A stretch of 9,328 nucleotides of DNA, taken from contig DATGKW010000023.1 of assembly GCA_035294465.1 (NCBI GenBank), positions 1 through 9,328 of the forward strand, read 5' to 3'. The notes below the pieces were generated by a model. That model saw only the letters and a list, made by a program, of their open reading frames with translations. It was not told where the DNA came from and did no database searches. The position numbers and the translations under genes were made by a program. Below are positions 6,537 to 9,328 of the stretch, one piece after another; the first letter of the stretch is position 1, and each line of letters opens with the position of its first letter. The stretch comes from Paraktedonobacter sp035294465. GTDB taxonomy: Bacteria; Chloroflexota; Ktedonobacteria; Ktedonobacterales; Ktedonobacteraceae.

Positions 6537-8996
6537 TCAGCCGCCCTGATTGCCGCCGCCAGGAGGGCAGAAGATGAAGCAGTGGCGGCGATGTGATGGT
6601 GGCGTGTACTGGTCGTGGACCGTGGGCATGGTTCCGTCGATAAACCAGTCGGTCACAGTTGGCTCGCCGGGCTGAGCCAGCAGGCCAGTGTTCGCCGAAA
6701 CAGTTCCCTCCTGCACATCGGCCGGTCTGATGAAGTCGTCAGCCGGAAAGTGATAATAGTTCGAGACATACTCCATCACGTCGTGCCAGATGGGTCCCGC
6801 GCCGGTAATGCCTATCACGTTGTTATCCATAGGCGAGTTGTCCGCATTGCCCACCCAGACGCCCACGGTGATATGCGGCGTATAACCCATCGTCCAGTTA
6901 TCGATAAAGGTGTCGGATGTGCCGGTCTTGGCTGCGGCGGGCCGGTCCAGTTCCAGCGGGTTGCCGGGCGCAAACTCGTGATAGCGCGCGGCCTTGTCGG
7001 AGAGCATGCTGCTAATCAGGAATGCGACCTCCGGGCTGACTGCGCGCACCCCGTGCGGGTGGGACGCGTCATAGCTATACAGCACCTGCCCCTGGTTATT
7101 AGTAATTTCCAGGATCGAAGTAGGGGCCACGCGCACTCCCTGATTGGCAAAGGTCGCGTAGGCGTCGGTGAGAGAGAGCAGCGAAACCGCTTCTGAACCC
7201 AGAGCCATCGAGGGGCCAAGCTTTGAAGGCGGCAGGCTCGATATCGAGGTCAGGCCGAGGCGCGCAGCCATGTTTAACACGTTGGGTATGCCCGTGTACT
7301 CGATGGCATCGACTGCCGGCACATTGAGCGAATTAGCCAGGTCATTGCGGATCGTCTGAGGAAAATCATTAAGAAATACCCCGCCGTAGTCTTGCGGCGC
7401 GTAATAGCCGTAGGGACTGCCGGAATCTGGCGTTGGGTAGATAGTCAGGTGATTAGGAAAGACCATCGCGGGATACAGGCCCATTTCAAAGGCTGTCGCG
7501 TAGACTACCGGTTTGATCGATGAGCCTGGCTGGCGCAGCGCGAGCGCGGCATTAAACTGGCCATCCACCTTTTTGCTCGTATTATTATAACTCGCGCTTC
7601 CGTCCATGGCCAGAATCTCCCCATTGAACGGGTCCATCACAACCACAGCAGCGTCATTCACGTTGTGCGATTTGTAGAGCGGTCCCAGGCACCCCAGGTA
7701 TTGCGGGCAGGGGTCCTGGTAGAGACGATAGTAGGCGATCTGCTCCACTTTCTTCTCAAGGTTCAGGTCGAGCGTTGTATAGATGTTATAGCCGCCGGTG
7801 TAGAGATTCTGCGCGCCCAGCAAAGGGACCAGCACGTCATCAATTACATACTGCACAAAATGCGGGGCCTGGATCGCATCAGGATTGACGTAGGATTTAA
7901 AGTTGAACTTCTGCGTCTCCTGAATGGCCTGCTGCTCTTGCTGAGCCGTGATCATATGCAATTGCACCATCGCATCCAGCACTGTTTTCTGCCGTTGCAT
8001 CGCTGCCGGCTTGTTGAGAATCGGGTCATAATACGAGGGACTCTGGGGCAGGCCGGCCAGCATGGAGGCTTGCGCGAGATCGAGCTGACCCACCGCTGGT
8101 ATGCAGTGGTGTTGAGAGCATTTGGGCTGCAAACCGAAATAATCTTCGGCCGCGGCCTCCGCTCCGTAGTTCAGTTCCCCGTAGTAGATGACGTTCAGGT
8201 ACATTTCCATGATCTTCCACTTGGGCAACTGCTGAGTAATACCATAGGCCAGGATGGCCTCTTCGGCTTTGACCTGAAGCGAGCGCGAATCGTTCAGGAA
8301 GAACTGCCACTTGATCAACTGCTGCGTGATCGTGCTCGCGCCCTCGACGGTCTGTTGGCTCTGTACATCGGTAATGGCCGCGCGGACGATTCCCTGGAAG
8401 TCCACCCCGTTGTTAGTCCAGAAGGTGTGGTCCTCAGCCGCAATTGTGGCGTTAATCAGGAGGGGCGAGATATCGTTGTAGTTCACGTAGGTGCGCCGCC
8501 CGTAATTCGGATCGTTGATCTCGTAAAGCAGATTGCCATTGCGGTCATAAATGCGCGTCGTCTGAAACATCGTATGGTTAGCAATCCCGTTCAGCATCGG
8601 GAGCTGCGATTGGTAGTAGGCGTAGGCCGCGCCTATGCTGCCAGAAAGCACAACAAGGATTGTTGCGAAGATTACGGCCATACTTGTAACTACGCGCCTG
8701 GCAAATTGCCTGCGCCGGCGGGTCCGCCGGTGAACCCGCTCATGGATCAAACGGCGGTTAAGGCGGCTAAGATGGGCGCGGCGCGTTCGCCTGGCGGTCC
8801 CGCGCGCGGGCTGATCTCTGGAGACCGGTACAGGGAGATGAGAGCTTACCCGATGGCGCGCGGCAGGATCAGGCGTTTGCCGGTCTTCAGATAAGTGTTG
8901 CGTGCGGTTAGTTAGATCTTGCTCTTCTCTGGATGCTGGAGGGTCCTTCTCCAGGCTATCGTCGTGTTGTTGACCATCATAGTTATCCATGAACAT
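6537..8996 (-). CDS. Bifunctional class A penicillin-binding protein (PBP1a-like)
   Basis: This enzyme polymerises lipid II into glycan strands and cross-links them on the outer face of the membrane. In its 819 residues: a disordered acidic start (1-60), an arginine-rich stretch (65-101, 17 Arg in 37), one membrane helix (103-127), a GT51 transglycosylase (about 140-365) and a transpeptidase (about 445-745). GT51 motifs include AAEDHTFW with catalytic Glu188, EGASTITQQLIK, and WKIMEMYLNVIYYG with Glu264. Transpeptidase motifs are SSIK with nucleophile Ser492, SLN (556-558) and KTGT (690-693). The tail is Pro/Gly-rich and lacks a recognisable PASTA domain. Three close Cys pairs are unusual (293/298, 430/436, 806/810). 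AGAGGG (9006-9001) lies four bases before the ATG at 8996 and ten before the ATG at 8990, so either start fits; an overlapping ATG at 9000 opens a five-codon frame. It has its own promoter and no cell-wall genes beside it in the window. Confidence 0.95.
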   Translation of the reverse strand: MFMDNYDGQQHDDSLEKDPPASREEQDLTNRTQHLSEDRQTPDPAARHRVSSHLPVPVSRDQPARGTARRTRRAHLSRLNRRLIHERVHRRTRRRRQFARRVVTSMAVIFATILVVLSGSIGAAYAYYQSQLPMLNGIANHTMFQTTRIYDRNGNLLYEINDPNYGRRTYVNYNDISPLLINATIAAEDHTFWTNNGVDFQGIVRAAITDVQSQQTVEGASTITQQLIKWQFFLNDSRSLQVKAEEAILAYGITQQLPKWKIMEMYLNVIYYGELNYGAEAAAEDYFGLQPKCSQHHCIPAVGQLDLAQASMLAGLPQSPSYYDPILNKPAAMQRQKTVLDAMVQLHMITAQQEQQAIQETQKFNFKSYVNPDAIQAPHFVQYVIDDVLVPLLGAQNLYTGGYNIYTTLDLNLEKKVEQIAYYRLYQDPCPQYLGCLGPLYKSHNVNDAAVVVMDPFNGEILAMDGSASYNNTSKKVDGQFNAALALRQPGSSIKPVVYATAFEMGLYPAMVFPNHLTIYPTPDSGSPYGYYAPQDYGGVFLNDFPQTIRNDLANSLNVPAVDAIEYTGIPNVLNMAARLGLTSISSLPPSKLGPSMALGSEAVSLLSLTDAYATFANQGVRVAPTSILEITNNQGQVLYSYDASHPHGVRAVSPEVAFLISSMLSDKAARYHEFAPGNPLELDRPAAAKTGTSDTFIDNWTMGYTPHITVGVWVGNADNSPMDNNVIGITGAGPIWHDVMEYVSNYYHFPADDFIRPADVQEGTVSANTGLLAQPGEPTVTDWFIDGTMPTVHDQYTPPSHRRHCFIFCPPGGGNQGG

Positions 8997-9005
8997 TCAT
9001 CCCTC

Positions 9006-9094
9006 TGCGGAAAAGAGCCGCACCGGGCTTTCCCGCGATGGTCGCACTCACACTATTCCAGGCTACCCGCCCACCCAAACACTCACGGGCGACC
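9006..9094 (-). promoter_or_regulatory. Structured 5' leader of the PBP gene, possible cis-regulatory RNA
   Basis: The predicted leader (about 9152 to 8997) can fold. Minus-strand pairings seen: GGTCGC (9094-9089) with GCGACC (9045-9040), enclosing 43 bases; CGGG-AAAG-CCCG (9035-9024); and TGCGG-CTCTTTT-CCGCA (9022-9006), which ends at the Shine-Dalgarno AGAGGG and so could mask or expose it. GC-rich complementary blocks within the first stem give alternative pairings. It does not match any riboswitch class I can recognise with confidence. Confidence 0.4.
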
Positions 9095-9102
9095 GCTTTT
9101 TC

Positions 9103-9111
9103 TGAGTAGAA
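9103..9111 (+). repeat. TGAGTAGAA word in the PBP leader
   Basis: Copy of the nine-base word, here extended to TGAGTAGAAC. It lies downstream of the PBP promoter, within the transcribed leader. Confidence 0.35.
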
Positions 9112-9153
9112 CGGTGATCTCAACAGAATCGTTTCGCGTTTTTCTGCTTGTCT

Positions 9154-9187
9154 GTTCTATTATACTCTGACAACGTATGAGTAGAAC
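9154..9187. repeat. Operator-like inverted half-sites flanking the PBP core promoter
   Basis: TGAGTAGAAC (9178-9187) overlaps the -35 region, and GTTCTA (9154-9159), the reverse complement of its last six bases, abuts the -10. The arrangement brackets the core promoter with inverted half-sites 28 bases apart, as expected for a repressor that occludes polymerase. Confidence 0.4.
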
Positions 9188-9189
9188 AA
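9159..9189 (-). promoter_or_regulatory. Promoter of the PBP gene
   Basis: A perfect minus-strand -10 TATAAT (9164-9159) has a weak -35, TTGTTC (9189-9184), 19 bases upstream; GTTCTA at 17 bases is the alternative. Transcription would start near 9152, giving a leader of about 155 bases. The promoter begins only a few bases past the stop codon of the gene to the right. Confidence 0.55.
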
Positions 9190-9192
9190 ATT

Positions 9193-9328
9193 TTACCAAT
9201 GAATGCGTACTAAAGTACACCATGTTGTATCGTTTGGCACGAAACCCTGAATGATTATCCTCCCTTCTTGCTCAGGCTGTTTCGCCGCATCGTCGCCCTG
9301 CCGCTCAGCCAGGGTCACGAAGAGGCAA
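9193..9328 (-). CDS. C-terminal fragment of an unrecognised protein, 5' end outside window
   Basis: From the right edge a minus-strand frame is open for 44 codons and ends in TAA at 9195-9193. The visible sequence starts CLFVTLAERQGDDAAKQPEQ and ends with a mixed hydrophobic stretch, GRIIIQGFVPNDTTWCTLVR, then IHW. The composition looks coding: a charged, Gln/Ala-rich linker followed by a strand-like region. The frame of the other minus reading near the edge is closed by TGA. I cannot assign a family from this much. Its stop is only four bases from the PBP promoter's -35, and no terminator separates them. Confidence 0.5.
   Translation of the reverse strand, partial: CLFVTLAERQGDDAAKQPEQEGRIIIQGFVPNDTTWCTLVRIHW

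Noticed and set aside
7665..8894. Plus-strand frame of 409 codons across the PBP gene
   Set aside because: It is antisense to a PBP with all catalytic motifs intact; its product is His/Val/Leu-rich with no domain. GC-rich coding DNA often leaves such a shadow.
1..9328. CRISPR array, tRNA, rRNA, transposase or IS ends
   Set aside because: No regularly spaced repeats, cloverleaf-like segments, or transposase motifs with flanking inverted repeats were seen on reading the window.

Overview
This window reads as ordinary chromosome from a bacterium of moderate-to-high GC. Several things point to Chloroflexota, most likely the Ktedonobacteria: the mix of genes, the arginine-rich class A penicillin-binding protein, and the fusion of an ImmA/IrrE peptidase to a UvrD-type helicase. 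That placement is inference; the window holds no rRNA or other marker gene.

Layout from left to right. A plus-strand MFS phosphate:H+ symporter runs in from the left edge, its N-terminus cut off by the window, and stops at 1437. Everything after it is on the minus strand. Facing it is an unrecognised protein of about 236 residues (1642-2352). Its stop codon is followed at once, in the +1 frame, by an open stretch of 51 codons with no start codon that encodes a basic patch and one C-terminal membrane helix (1488-1643). The two look like one tail-anchored protein split by a frameshift, or joined by recoding, at a run of four T. Upstream of it lies a 1230-residue protein (2490-6182). It joins an ImmA/IrrE zinc peptidase (HELGH), a complete UvrD/PcrA superfamily 1 helicase, and a C-terminal RecB/AddB-like iron-sulphur nuclease domain whose catalytic Asp and Lys appear to be replaced by Arg. 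Next comes a 354-base intergenic stretch with a candidate promoter and small palindromes, then a bifunctional class A penicillin-binding protein (6537-8996). That gene has a TATAAT promoter and a leader of about 155 nt able to form several hairpins. At the right edge is the C-terminal 44 codons of another minus-strand gene (9193-9328).

The minus-strand genes are separated by gaps of 125 to 354 bases and each seems to have its own promoter, so they are not an obvious operon. The most distinctive items are the peptidase-helicase-pseudonuclease fusion, the split tail-anchored unknown protein beside it, and a 9-base word (TGAGTAGAA) that I found three times, each time in upstream DNA of the helicase or PBP gene. 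No CRISPR array, tRNA, rRNA, transposase or insertion sequence end was seen.
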